Shown here: in pieces, positions 16,021 to 22,184 of the stretch
How the letters are laid out: every line of letters begins with the position of its first letter
Numbering within the stretch: the stretch's first letter is position 1
DNA from: a virus
IMG/VR virus record: IMGVR_UViG_3300009158_000092
Coordinates: 1 to 39,672 of that record
Length of the DNA stretch: 39,672 nt
Direction: 5' to 3' (one strand)
The notes under the pieces: generated by a model
What the model was told of the DNA's origin: nothing
Databases searched by the model: none
What the model saw: the letters and a program-made list of their open reading frames with translations, nothing else
Translations under genes and position numbers: made by a program

Positions 16021-16133
16021 TGAATAGACTACTTACTACACTAGTGCAACTAGGTATCGGTATCCCCGCCCTATACATGGGGCGTATCGTATGGAATGAC
16101 TTTATTAACGAAATGAAGGAGTTATTTAATTGA
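16020..16133 (+). CDS. Tiny hydrophobic peptide
   Basis: 37 aa (MNRLLTTLVQLGIGIPALYM...), an amphipathic or membrane helix with a charged end. TAATG overlap with the gene before; its stop overlaps the TTG start of the next. The function is unknown. Confidence 0.5.
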   Translation: MNRLLTTLVQLGIGIPALYMGRIVWNDFINEMKELFN

Positions 16134-16327
16134 GATCAGAATTAGAAAAAGACTTAGAGATAAAAGAAAGCTTTATAGATTTACTTAATGATGTTTATCC
16201 TAGCGTAAAAATCGGTTACTCTACATTCACCCCCGCCGAGATACTAGAATGCTGCGACCCCGTAGCGTTTAGCATAGGGCTTATTGAGCATGAGGACTAT
16301 CTAGCCGAATTAGAAGATGAGACATAA
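16130..16327 (+). CDS. Small acidic hypothetical protein
   Basis: 65 aa with a TTG start that overlaps the TGA of the previous gene by four bases, an arrangement that supports this start. A GGAG site lies upstream. Helical and acidic, with CC in EILECCDPV. Unknown. Last gene of the block before a 265-base control region. Confidence 0.55.
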   Translation: MRSELEKDLEIKESFIDLLNDVYPSVKIGYSTFTPAEILECCDPVAFSIGLIEHEDYLAELEDET

Positions 16328-16343
16328 CTCACACTAGGTTAAC

Positions 16344-16592
16344 GGCGTGTCGACTTGACAAATCGGCACGGCGCCCACAATTGTGGCGGCGTCGGGCGTG
16401 TCGTTAAGACGGTGATGAAAATCACCCTAGATTCTACGGCGTGTCGACTTGACAGACAAAACGGACATTATCGTGTGACGCTTATCACATGACTTGAGCG
16501 TCTCACATCATGGACTTACTGGCTAGTAATGTGAAAATGTCAGCCCTATCCGCTATAATTGCGGTATCAACAAAACGAAAGGCGGACACCAA
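16344..16592. other. Composite control region with repeated GGCGTGTCG boxes
   Basis: Non-coding. It has three GGCGTGTCG boxes (16344-16352, 16395-16403, 16438-16446), two of them followed by ACTTGACA. There is a CCACAATTGTGG palindrome (about 16375-16387) and a GGTGA-N6-TCACC site (16411-16426) that resembles the CRP-like palindromes. Promoter unit 4 follows. The same pieces recur at 17600-17713 and 18887-19046. Confidence 0.6.
16474..16559 (+). promoter_or_regulatory. CRP-like site plus TGTCAG promoter, unit 4
   Basis: TGTGA-CGCTTA-TCACA at 16474-16489 (perfect), GTGAAA -35-like, TGTCAG at 16538-16543 and TATAAT at 16554-16559; operator centre about -84.5. The leader AACGAAAG (16574-16581) follows. 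Serves the gene at 16593. Confidence 0.75.
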
Positions 16593-16796
16593 ATGTCAGC
16601 AAATGTCTACACAATAGAACACCTACTAGTAGGAACACAGTATCGCTCAAAAACTTTAACGGGCGAAATCATCTCAGCAGAGATACACCCTAAAGCAGTT
16701 TGGTATCAGGGTTGCGAAAGTTATTTGGTAGAAGTGCGACCAAGCAATTTTGGAAAAACAGTATGTCGCACAGTAGCAGTAAAGGTAAGTGAATAA
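16593..16796 (+). CDS. Small beta-rich hypothetical protein
   Basis: 67 aa. Alternating strands (YRSKTLTGEIISAEIHPKAV, YLVEVRPSNF) suggest a small beta-barrel. No family assigned. First gene behind promoter unit 4. Confidence 0.6.
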   Translation: MSANVYTIEHLLVGTQYRSKTLTGEIISAEIHPKAVWYQGCESYLVEVRPSNFGKTVCRTVAVKVSE

Positions 16797-16798
16797 TA

Positions 16799-16924
16799 AT
16801 GGGATACATTGAATTTGCAAGAATAAATGAAGAAGGCGTTTCTTGGGTAGATTTATCCGAAGCAACACCAGATGAATTATTTAACATTGAAATCGGATTA
16901 CTAAATGAAGGGGCGTTTGAATAA
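16799..16924 (+). CDS. Small acidic hypothetical protein
   Basis: 41 aa (MGYIEFARINEEGVSWVDLS...). Starts 3 bases after the previous stop and is coupled by TAATG to the next gene. Unknown. Confidence 0.5.
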   Translation: MGYIEFARINEEGVSWVDLSEATPDELFNIEIGLLNEGAFE

Positions 16925-17088
16925 TGTCTAAGATGAAAGAATACATAGAAATAATTGCGGCTAATTGTGATGAATGCGGTGGCGCAGGATTTGTTTTTTT
17001 CGGTGATGAAAATAATTATGATGTCGAGCCTTGCGATTGTATTGCAGAAATTTCAGATGAACTAACAGTAGATTGGGTAAATGAATAA
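16924..17088 (+). CDS. DnaJ-type zinc-finger mini-protein
   Basis: 54 aa with CDECGGAG (15-22), the DnaJ CxxCxGxG half-motif, and CDC near residue 37. Probably a small metal-binding protein. TAATG overlaps on both sides. Confidence 0.6.
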   Translation: MSKMKEYIEIIAANCDECGGAGFVFFGDENNYDVEPCDCIAEISDELTVDWVNE

Positions 17089-17294
17089 TGTATAAAATAA
17101 CTATTGCTTATGACTCAAACACTCCTCATTGGACTAAGCCGTACAATGATGAAATGGAAGCATGGAAAGATTTCTTTTCTTTTACCGATTGGGGTTTTGC
17201 TAATGAATTCTCAACTGTAAATATTTACACGCCAGCAGGAAAATGCTACACAAAAGTTTTTTATCGTGAAGGACGAAAGGTTGTAACAAAATGA
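17088..17294 (+). CDS. Small hypothetical protein
   Basis: 68 aa, aromatic-rich N-terminal half (DEMEAWKDFFSFTDWGFANE) and a basic end. It resembles the small ferredoxin-fold proteins of phages, but the match is not firm. ATGA-type overlap with the next gene. Confidence 0.55.
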   Translation: MYKITIAYDSNTPHWTKPYNDEMEAWKDFFSFTDWGFANEFSTVNIYTPAGKCYTKVFYREGRKVVTK

Positions 17295-17485
17295 CAATGA
17301 CAAGAAAACATTTCGAGGCAATTGCTGAAATCTTAAACTATAATTCAGATAAAACGCACCCCGCTGTTTTTTCTAAAATGGTTTTAGACTTTGCAGAATT
17401 TTGTGCAAATGAAAATGAAAACTTTAATGTAAATAAATTCTATGAAGCGAGTAATTATGTTATTCCAAAACTCTCTTCGAGATAA
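17291..17485 (+). CDS. Small helical hypothetical protein
   Basis: 64 aa, all-helical by sequence (RKHFEAIAEILNYNSDKTHP). Overlaps the previous stop by 4 bases and the next gene by 29. Comparable short proteins are common in actinophage early regions; function unknown. Confidence 0.55.
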   Translation: MTMTRKHFEAIAEILNYNSDKTHPAVFSKMVLDFAEFCANENENFNVNKFYEASNYVIPKLSSR

Positions 17486-17591
17486 AGTAAAACGCATTCA
17501 GGAATTGCGTCGCAGTAATGCGGCGCAACCTGTTCGCAATAAAAAAAAATACACAAGAAAAATAAAACATAAAAACAAATTTGACAATTAG
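17457..17591 (+). CDS. Small highly basic protein
   Basis: 44 aa, over a third Lys/Arg (RDKVKRIQELRRSN, NKKKYTRKIKHKNK). It probably binds nucleic acid. It starts within the preceding gene in another frame and no ribosome-binding site is obvious, so it is less certain than its neighbours. Confidence 0.45.
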   Translation: MLFQNSLRDKVKRIQELRRSNAAQPVRNKKKYTRKIKHKNKFDN

Positions 17592-17637
17592 ATCGAAAGC
17601 GCCCACAAAAGCTGCGGTGTCGGGCGTGTCGTTAAGA

Positions 17638-17713
17638 TGTGATCAAAATCACCCTGGAAATTGGGGCAGATCATCGGCGTGTCGTAGATAATGTCAGTCC
17701 ATTCTGCTATAAT
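17638..17713 (+). promoter_or_regulatory. CRP-like site plus TGTCAG promoter, unit 5
   Basis: TGTGA-TCAAAA-TCACC at 17638-17653 (one mismatch), CCCTGGAAATT, GGCGTGTCG at 17676-17684, TAGATA -35, TGTCAG at 17692-17697 and TATAAT at 17708-17713. Operator centre about -74.5. An upstream GGCGTGTCGTTAAG (17623-17636) repeats the 16395 element. Serves 17743. Confidence 0.75.
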
Positions 17714-17742
17714 TCCAATATCTACAAACGAAAGGTCAACTC

Positions 17743-17835
17743 ATGAATAAATGTTCTTCATGCGGTGAGGTTACCTCACAATTTATAACCGATGATGGCG
17801 AATACTACTATCCAATGTGCGGGGAGTGCTACTAA
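17743..17835 (+). CDS. 30-residue zinc ribbon
   Basis: MNKCSSCGEVTSQF... with CSSC (4-7) and CGEC (26-29): a minimal C4 zinc ribbon behind the leader AAACGAAAGG. Coupled to the next gene by TAATG. Confidence 0.6.
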   Translation: MNKCSSCGEVTSQFITDDGEYYYPMCGECY

Positions 17836-18044
17836 TGGAATTATTTCACGTTGCTTGCTTAAACTATGAAATTTGTGGAGCGGAAGAAACTTTCGGCTCT
17901 ATTGAAGAATATGAAATTTATGGCGATGACTATATCTGCGCCGAATGCTATGATTCCGAAGAAATGGAATTCTATGAACTTACTGGCTGGGCTGATTCGG
18001 ACGCTCTTGCGTCTGCAGGCCATGGAATGGATGAGGATTACTAA
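17835..18044 (+). CDS. Acidic zinc-binding protein
   Basis: 69 aa. CLNYEIC and CAEC suggest a metal site, in an acidic background (SIEEYEIYGDDY). It starts at 17835 (TAATG overlap), not at upstream GTG/ATG codons. Its last codon overlaps the ATG of the GP88 gene and the TGTCAG box of unit 6. Confidence 0.6.
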   Translation: MELFHVACLNYEICGAEETFGSIEEYEIYGDDYICAECYDSEEMEFYELTGWADSDALASAGHGMDEDY

Positions 18045-18066
18045 TGTCAGAGGCACCCGCTATAAT
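18045..18066 (+). promoter_or_regulatory. TGTCAG promoter, unit 6, leaderless
   Basis: TGTCAG (18045-18050), ten bases, TATAAT (18061-18066). The predicted start is at 18073, one base before the ATG at 18074. It lies at the 3' end of the previous gene; no CRP-like site is visible. Confidence 0.6.
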
Positions 18067-18073
18067 TACCCCT

Positions 18074-18793
18074 ATGAAACTTAAACGCTCTAATGATAGA
18101 AAGGTGGCTAACCTTGTCACAAAAAATGGAAAGCAAGCCGCAATTGCGAACACGTTCGGTCTCCCTGCAGGAAAGAATTATTCTTGTCCTGGCGCAACGT
18201 CTATTTGCGAGAGTGTCTGCTATGCGGGGAAACTAGAAAAAGTATTTCCTAGCGTAAAAGTAAATTTGTTACACAATTGGGAATTGTTACGCAATGCCGA
18301 TACCGATACAATGCTTATTCTATTGGATGAGATGATTGTTGAATTTATTGCTGATTGTGAAAAGAAAGACGCCCCTAAACTATTTCGTATCCACTGGGAC
18401 GGGGATTTCTTTAATGATACTTATACCTATGCCTGGAAAGTAATTATTGAAAATCATCCCGATGTTCAATTCTGGGTTTACACTCGTGTAAAATCTGCAG
18501 CGCTTATTCTAAAGGATGTATCTAATCTATCTCTTTACTATTCTACCGACGATGAGAATAAAGAAATAGCATTTGATTTGAAAACTAATTCTAAGGTCCG
18601 CCTTGCTTATCTAGGCAAGACATTCTCTGCAACAGAAGACACAATGAAAGAATTAACTGGCAAGCCTGGCGCTAAGTGTCCTGAGAATATGAAATCAATT
18701 CCACTTATTTCTAGCAATGGGTCCGCTTGTGTATCTTGTGGCCTATGTGTTTACGGTAAAGCGGATATTAGATTCTCTGCGAGTAAAAAATAA
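18074..18793 (+). CDS. GP88-family protein
   Basis: 239 aa from the ATG at 18074. It matches the actinophage 'gene product 88' family: LPAGKNYSCPGATSICESVC (about 35-54), RIHWDGDFF, WVYTR and a C-terminal ACVSCGLC with paired cysteines. The Cys pattern suggests a metal or Fe-S site; the biochemical role of the family is not established. Two starts are possible: 18044, coupled to the upstream stop by TAATG, and 18074, leaderless from promoter unit 6. The first adds ten residues encoded by the promoter itself. Confidence 0.8.
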   Translation: MKLKRSNDRKVANLVTKNGKQAAIANTFGLPAGKNYSCPGATSICESVCYAGKLEKVFPSVKVNLLHNWELLRNADTDTMLILLDEMIVEFIADCEKKDAPKLFRIHWDGDFFNDTYTYAWKVIIENHPDVQFWVYTRVKSAALILKDVSNLSLYYSTDDENKEIAFDLKTNSKVRLAYLGKTFSATEDTMKELTGKPGAKCPENMKSIPLISSNGSACVSCGLCVYGKADIRFSASKK

Positions 18794-18888
18794 TGTGGGA
18801 CGTAATTGGATCCGTGGTAGCTATAGGTTTAATTATAGGTCTTGCAGCTCCTATTGTATTGGGAATAATAATTGTTATAAAACACTAG
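18793..18888 (+). CDS. Tiny membrane peptide
   Basis: 31 aa, one Gly-rich hydrophobic helix (MWDVIGSVVAIGLIIGLAAP) and a basic end. TAATG overlap with the GP88 gene, so probably translated with it. Confidence 0.55.
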   Translation: MWDVIGSVVAIGLIIGLAAPIVLGIIIVIKH

Positions 18889-18970
18889 CGTGTCGACTTG
18901 ACAAACTTTGATCCGCCCGCAAATATGTGGGGGGTTATCCACAGGTTACGATAGTTATCCACAACCCCTG
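18887..18970 (+). other. DnaA-box pair with flanking inverted repeat
   Basis: Two perfect TTATCCACA DnaA boxes at 18935-18943 and 18955-18963, same orientation and 20 bases apart, enclosed by GGGGTT and AACCCC. A GCGTGTCGACTTGACA element (18888-18903) and GCCCGCAAA box (18915-18923) precede them, and TTACGA lies between the boxes. Could be a replication start or a DnaA-responsive control site. Confidence 0.6.
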
Positions 18971-18975
18971 AATTT

Positions 18976-19046
18976 TGTGATTAATCTCACAAAAGCTGCG
19001 ACACGCCCATAATGGATTAGGTAATGTCAGTGGGTTATGCTAAAAT
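18976..19046 (+). promoter_or_regulatory. CRP-like site plus TGTCAG promoter, unit 7
   Basis: CCCTGAATTT box, then TGTGA-TTAATC-TCACA at 18976-18991 (perfect), CGACACGCC at 18999-19007, TGTCAG at 19025-19030 and TAAAAT at 19041-19046. Operator centre about -69.5. Leader AACGAAAGG precedes 19076. Confidence 0.75.
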
Positions 19047-19075
19047 ACTCTTATCCAACAAACGAAAGGCAACAA

Positions 19076-19279
19076 ATGATAGTAGAACATAACTTAAAGT
19101 TCGTAACAGAGTTTAAGGAAGGACACCCTGTAACTCAGCAAATGAAAATGCTTGATGAGACAACTCAAATTGAAATGCTTGAAGGCATGCTAAAAGAATT
19201 AGTAGGCTCTCGCTTACAACCAATTCTTGATGAAATAAATGCTAATGGCTCATACGCAATTCTAAAGGTGGCAAAATAA
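19076..19279 (+). CDS. Small helical hypothetical protein
   Basis: 67 aa from the ATG at 19076, 6 bases after the AACGAAAGG leader; the frame is open further upstream only because it runs through the promoter. Helical (QQMKMLDETTQIEMLEGMLK). Unknown. TAATG overlap with the next gene. Confidence 0.6.
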   Translation: MIVEHNLKFVTEFKEGHPVTQQMKMLDETTQIEMLEGMLKELVGSRLQPILDEINANGSYAILKVAK

Positions 19280-19545
19280 TGGGATACACAACAGCGTTAG
19301 ATTTATCTAATGAATTAGATTTAGAGGTAGCGTTAGGTTATCACTTACAAGGTAATCACTATCCACCCGTTCCACTTTCTATGGTGCAGCCTTGCATTGA
19401 TGCTATTGATGCATACTATGATGAGGACTATGATAAATTGATCGAAATGCCCGAAGGCGTATCGTATAAAGGCAATACTCATGCGCCCGCTTGGGCTATT
19501 ATTGAGCAACACCACTTAGATGCGTGGCTGCCTGAGTGTGACTAA
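19279..19545 (+). CDS. Hypothetical protein
   Basis: 88 aa (MGYTTALDLSNELDLEVALGY...), with several His and Trp/Tyr residues (HAPAWAIIEQHHLDAWLPEC). No family recognised. The CRP-like site of unit 8 overlaps its stop codon. Confidence 0.6.
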   Translation: MGYTTALDLSNELDLEVALGYHLQGNHYPPVPLSMVQPCIDAIDAYYDEDYDKLIEMPEGVSYKGNTHAPAWAIIEQHHLDAWLPECD

Positions 19546-19612
19546 GGTCACACAATAACTTTCTCAAATACTGAGATAGGGCTAGACTAATGTCAGACCC
19601 CAATGCTATAAT
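19537..19612 (+). promoter_or_regulatory. CRP-like site plus TGTCAG promoter, unit 8
   Basis: TGTGA-CTAAGG-TCACA at 19537-19552 (perfect), overlapping the stop of the previous gene; TGTCAG at 19591-19596 and TATAAT at 19607-19612. Operator centre about -74.5. The leader here is the variant ACAAGAAAGG. Serves 19638. Confidence 0.75.
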
Positions 19613-19637
19613 ACTAACCTACAAGAAAGGAAGCAAA

Positions 19638-19820
19638 ATGACAGTAAATGGATACACTTACAAGGTTGGCGATTTATTCACCACCCTAAAGTCAAAAAAG
19701 ACAGGAGTAATCAAAGAGATTATTCCTAACGCATCTGGCTCGGTGCGAGTGCTACTAGAAATGCCAACGAAAGAAACTCGTTGGACAACAGTTAGCGACT
19801 CAGCCCTAACAGGCGCATAA
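19638..19820 (+). CDS. Small SH3-like beta protein
   Basis: 60 aa from the ATG at 19638 behind GAAAGGAAG; an in-frame ATG at 19590 is part of the TGTCAG promoter box and is not a real start. YKVGDLFTTLKSKKTGVIKE and VRVLLEMPTKETRW give a five-strand pattern like small KOW/SH3-type barrels. Function unknown. Confidence 0.6.
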   Translation: MTVNGYTYKVGDLFTTLKSKKTGVIKEIIPNASGSVRVLLEMPTKETRWTTVSDSALTGA

Positions 19821-19865
19821 GACGGAGGCACACACCTTAACAGGGTGCTAAGCCACGAAACAGGG

Positions 19866-19926
19866 ACAGTTTCAGAGAGTGTTCTCGTCCAATGTCGTAA
19901 GTAAGAACTCTCTCCCTTCGGGGAAA
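19866..19926 (+). ncRNA. Structured RNA element with a UUCG hairpin, copy 1
   Basis: Between two genes and just before promoter unit 9: an imperfect hairpin GAGAGTGTTCT...AGAACTCTCTC, then TCCC-TTCG-GGGA. The 20406-20480 element has the same order (GTTCTCG hairpin, GTAAGT, CTCTCC-TTCGGG). It may end or stabilise the upstream mRNA. No U-tract follows. Confidence 0.35.
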
Positions 19927-19948
19927 TGTCAGACCCCCCTGCTATACT
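19927..19948 (+). promoter_or_regulatory. TGTCAG promoter, unit 9
   Basis: TGTCAG (19927-19932), ten bases, TATACT (19943-19948), leader TAACGAAAGAAGG. It has no CRP-like site at the usual distance; the UUCG hairpin sits there instead. Serves 19983. Confidence 0.7.
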
Positions 19949-19982
19949 AATCAACCAACCAACTAACGAAAGAAGGCAACAA

Positions 19983-20405
19983 ATGGCACGACAGAAAGCA
20001 ATCTCAGTAAAGATAGCAACACCAAAGGTAATCAAGGCACTCGAAACTGCACTAGCAAAGTTAGAGTCAGATTACGCATCACAAGAAGCAAACGAAGCAA
20101 AGTATCAGAAATTGCATGAGAAGTGGATTAAGGAACTTTCAGCCTATGCGGTGGAAAACATCAAGAAGGCAGAAAACTTCCGTACTAACTATCGCTCATG
20201 GAACAACACCCTGAACATAGATTTCGATTTGACAGTATTAGCAAAGGATTTGCCAACAGAGCCTGAAAAGGATTTCGAGTCAATTTCCGTCTATAACTAT
20301 CGTGAGCAAAAAGAGGAAATCTCTAATGCTATTCGTATTCTAAAGATGACAGATGAGGAAGTAGTTAGCACAAGCACTTACAATGCGGTTGCTCGTTACC
20401 TCTAA
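19983..20405 (+). CDS. Helical hypothetical protein
   Basis: 140 aa from the ATG at 19983, right after the AACGAAAGAAGG leader. Long charged helices (VIKALETALAKLESDYASQE, QKLHEKWIKELS) point to a coiled coil. No family recognised. It is one of the longer products of the early region. Confidence 0.65.
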   Translation: MARQKAISVKIATPKVIKALETALAKLESDYASQEANEAKYQKLHEKWIKELSAYAVENIKKAENFRTNYRSWNNTLNIDFDLTVLAKDLPTEPEKDFESISVYNYREQKEEISNAIRILKMTDEEVVSTSTYNAVARYL

Positions 20406-20480
20406 ATAAAATCGTTCTCGCATAACGATAAATTGCGAACGACCTGAGTAAGTCGCCAAACTGCTCTCCTTCGGGAAACT
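20406..20480 (+). ncRNA. Structured RNA element with a UUCG hairpin, copy 2
   Basis: TCGTTC(T)CGC...GCGAACGA is a nine-pair stem with one bulge, then GTAAGTCGCC and CTCC-TTCG-GGAA. Related in order and sequence to 19866-19926. No promoter box lies between it and the next gene, so it may control the mRNA of 20499. Confidence 0.35.
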
Positions 20481-20498
20481 ACTAACAAAGGTAATAAA

Positions 20499-20744
20499 AT
20501 GGCTAATCGTTTCAGAATTGAAATCTATGACGCTAACAAACTTAATGATGTAACTATTTATTCCGAACAAGGAATAGATAAAGAATACTTAACTGAATTA
20601 GTATTTAGTAACATCAAAAACTTTAATGGAAAAGTTTCTGCGTACGTGTATGATAGTCTAAAAAAGAAAAAGACAACTGCAATGTTTCTTAATGAAGACA
20701 CAGTTGCTTTTGCAAAATCTAAATCCCCAGCTTTAACTAAATAG
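20499..20744 (+). CDS. Small hypothetical protein
   Basis: 81 aa, mixed alpha/beta with a basic middle (YDSLKKKKTTAMFL). AAAGG lies ahead of the start. It lacks its own TGTCAG promoter and probably depends on read-through from unit 9. Unknown. Confidence 0.6.
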   Translation: MANRFRIEIYDANKLNDVTIYSEQGIDKEYLTELVFSNIKNFNGKVSAYVYDSLKKKKTTAMFLNEDTVAFAKSKSPALTK

Positions 20745-20757
20745 ATCCATAAAAGGT

Positions 20758-20830
20758 TTATCCACAGGGGTGTGGATAAGCCCCCAACTACTGCGGGGTT
20801 ATCCACAGGCTTACGACTGCTTGTGGATAT
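20758..20830 (+). other. DnaA-box cluster of four
   Basis: TTATCCACA at 20758-20766 and its mirror TGTGGATAA at 20771-20779 form a 9-base palindrome around a 4-base loop. A third box lies at 20799-20807, and a near-perfect mirror TGTGGATAT at 20822-20830. TTACGA lies between the last two. It is directly upstream of the CRP-like site of unit 10. Candidate origin or DnaA-titration site. Confidence 0.65.
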
Positions 20831-20841
20831 CCCTGGAATTT

Positions 20842-20917
20842 TGTGAGATTAATCACACGGATCAATTCGGACAAATGACTATCTAATCTAGACAATGTCA
20901 GTGGCACCTGTTATAAT
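20842..20917 (+). promoter_or_regulatory. CRP-like site plus TGTCAG promoter, unit 10
   Basis: CCCTGGAATTT box, TGTGA-GATTAA-TCACA at 20842-20857 (perfect), TAGACA -35 (20889-20894, five of six consensus bases), 17-base spacer containing TGTCAG (20896-20901), TATAAT at 20912-20917. Operator centre about -74.5. Leader AAACGAAAGG. The best-formed unit; serves the DUF932-type gene. Confidence 0.8.
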
Positions 20918-20950
20918 TACATCAACAACTAAACGAAAGGAAATAAATCC

Positions 20951-21955
20951 ATGGCTCATAATCTAGAAATGGAAAACGGCGAAGTTGCTTTTGCTCTTCG
21001 TGGTGCCCCTGCATGGCACAATCTCGCTAACCGCATCTTTACACAAGATGAGGAAGTAACTACACAAACAATGCTTGAAGAGGCAAAGTTAGCAAATTGG
21101 AATGTTCGTCTATCTCCAATTACAAATCACATTGACGAATCATGGAATGATGTATCTAATGCATCTCTCGTAATTCGTGACAACCCATTCAATAAGGGCA
21201 CTGATGTTCTTGCTACTGTTGGCAAGCGTTACAAGCCTGTGCAGAATGAAGAACTATTTGCATTCGCTGATGCAATTCACGATGCCAATGCTGATTGCCG
21301 TTGGGAATCTGCTGGCTCACTAAAAAAGGGTAAAGTAGTTTTCGGAACTGTGGACATTCCACGCACAATGGTTCTTGACCCACAAGGCGCTAACGATGAG
21401 ACAAAACTTTATCTTATCGTATGGACATCACACGACGGTTCTGTTGCTGTTCAAGCAGCCGTTACACCTGTTCGTGTTGTATGCCAAAACACGCTAAACC
21501 TTGCAATGAAGAATGCTAAGCAATCTTTCAAGATTCGCCACACGCAATCTGTTGAAGGTCGCATTCAAGTTGCTCGTGAGACTCTTGGTCTTGCTCTTGG
21601 ATACTTTGATGAATTTGAAAAAGAAGCGCAGGCTCTTTATGCTCAGTCAATTACTGATGCAGAATTCTCAAAGTTAATTCGTTCAATCTATCCTAAGCCT
21701 GAGAAAGATTTAAAGGGCGCAATGAAAAAGTGGGAAAACAAAGTTGTTCTCCTAGATGAGTTGTATCATAACTCACCAACTAACGCTAACATCAAGGGAA
21801 CAAAGTGGGGTGCATTTAATGCACTAACTGAGCGCCTTGATTATTATCGTTCGGGTCGTGGCAATGGTGAAACTCTTATGGCTGGCGCTAGTGGTTTTGA
21901 CCCTGTGCTAACTGCTGAGAAAAACAAAATCAAGAAATTGGTTTCTGCTTTCTAA
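20951..21955 (+). CDS. DUF932 / TIGR03299-type phage-plasmid protein
   Basis: 334 aa. It matches the 'phage/plasmid-like protein' DUF932 family: RGAPAWHNLA near the start, YKPVQNEELFAFADAI (about 98-113), FGTVDIP, VRVVCQNTLNLAM (about 176-188) and KIRHTQSVEGRI. Members are common on phages and plasmids; the role is not established. Codon choice is more even and C-ending than in neighbours, as if strongly expressed, which fits the well-formed promoter. Confidence 0.85.
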   Translation: MAHNLEMENGEVAFALRGAPAWHNLANRIFTQDEEVTTQTMLEEAKLANWNVRLSPITNHIDESWNDVSNASLVIRDNPFNKGTDVLATVGKRYKPVQNEELFAFADAIHDANADCRWESAGSLKKGKVVFGTVDIPRTMVLDPQGANDETKLYLIVWTSHDGSVAVQAAVTPVRVVCQNTLNLAMKNAKQSFKIRHTQSVEGRIQVARETLGLALGYFDEFEKEAQALYAQSITDAEFSKLIRSIYPKPEKDLKGAMKKWENKVVLLDELYHNSPTNANIKGTKWGAFNALTERLDYYRSGRGNGETLMAGASGFDPVLTAEKNKIKKLVSAF

Positions 21956-21994
21956 ATAAATAAAATCCTGAGCATGATTTAAAACTGCTTTCAA

Positions 21995-22068
21995 GATTCC
22001 ATAGATCAATTGGTTAGATCGCTACCCTGTCACGGTAGAGGCTACGGGTTCAAGTCCCGTTGGAATCG
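21995..22068 (+). tRNA. tRNA-Asp(GUC)
   Basis: 74-nt cloverleaf: acceptor GATTCCA/TGGAATC, anticodon stem CTACC/GGTAG around CTGTCAC (anticodon GTC), T-arm ACGGG-TTCAAGT-CCCGT, discriminator G. CCA is not encoded. It is the only tRNA on the plus strand, 40 bases after the DUF932-type gene, and may be cut from the same transcript. Confidence 0.93.
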
Positions 22069-22112
22069 CATCTCAAGCTATGAGATGCCCGCAAAGGTAA
22101 AGGCAAAAAAAG

Positions 22113-22177
22113 TGTGTTACGACTCACATAAAATTTCCCTGGAATCTATTGATAATGTCAGTGGGTTCGTGTATAAT
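22113..22177 (+). promoter_or_regulatory. CRP-like site plus TGTCAG promoter, unit 11, leaderless
   Basis: TGTGT-TACGAC-TCACA at 22113-22128 (one mismatch), CCCTGGAATC box, TTGATA -35 (22149-22154), TGTCAG at 22156-22161, TATAAT at 22172-22177. The start falls one base before the ATG at 22185. Operator centre about -63.5. Confidence 0.7.
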
Positions 22178-22184
22178 TCTCTTC

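Noticed and set aside
19590-19983. Upstream starts MSDPNAII and MSDPPAIL
   Set aside because: These ATG codons are part of the ATGTCAGACCC promoter box; transcription begins downstream of them, and the leader with its ribosome-binding site serves the later ATG codons.
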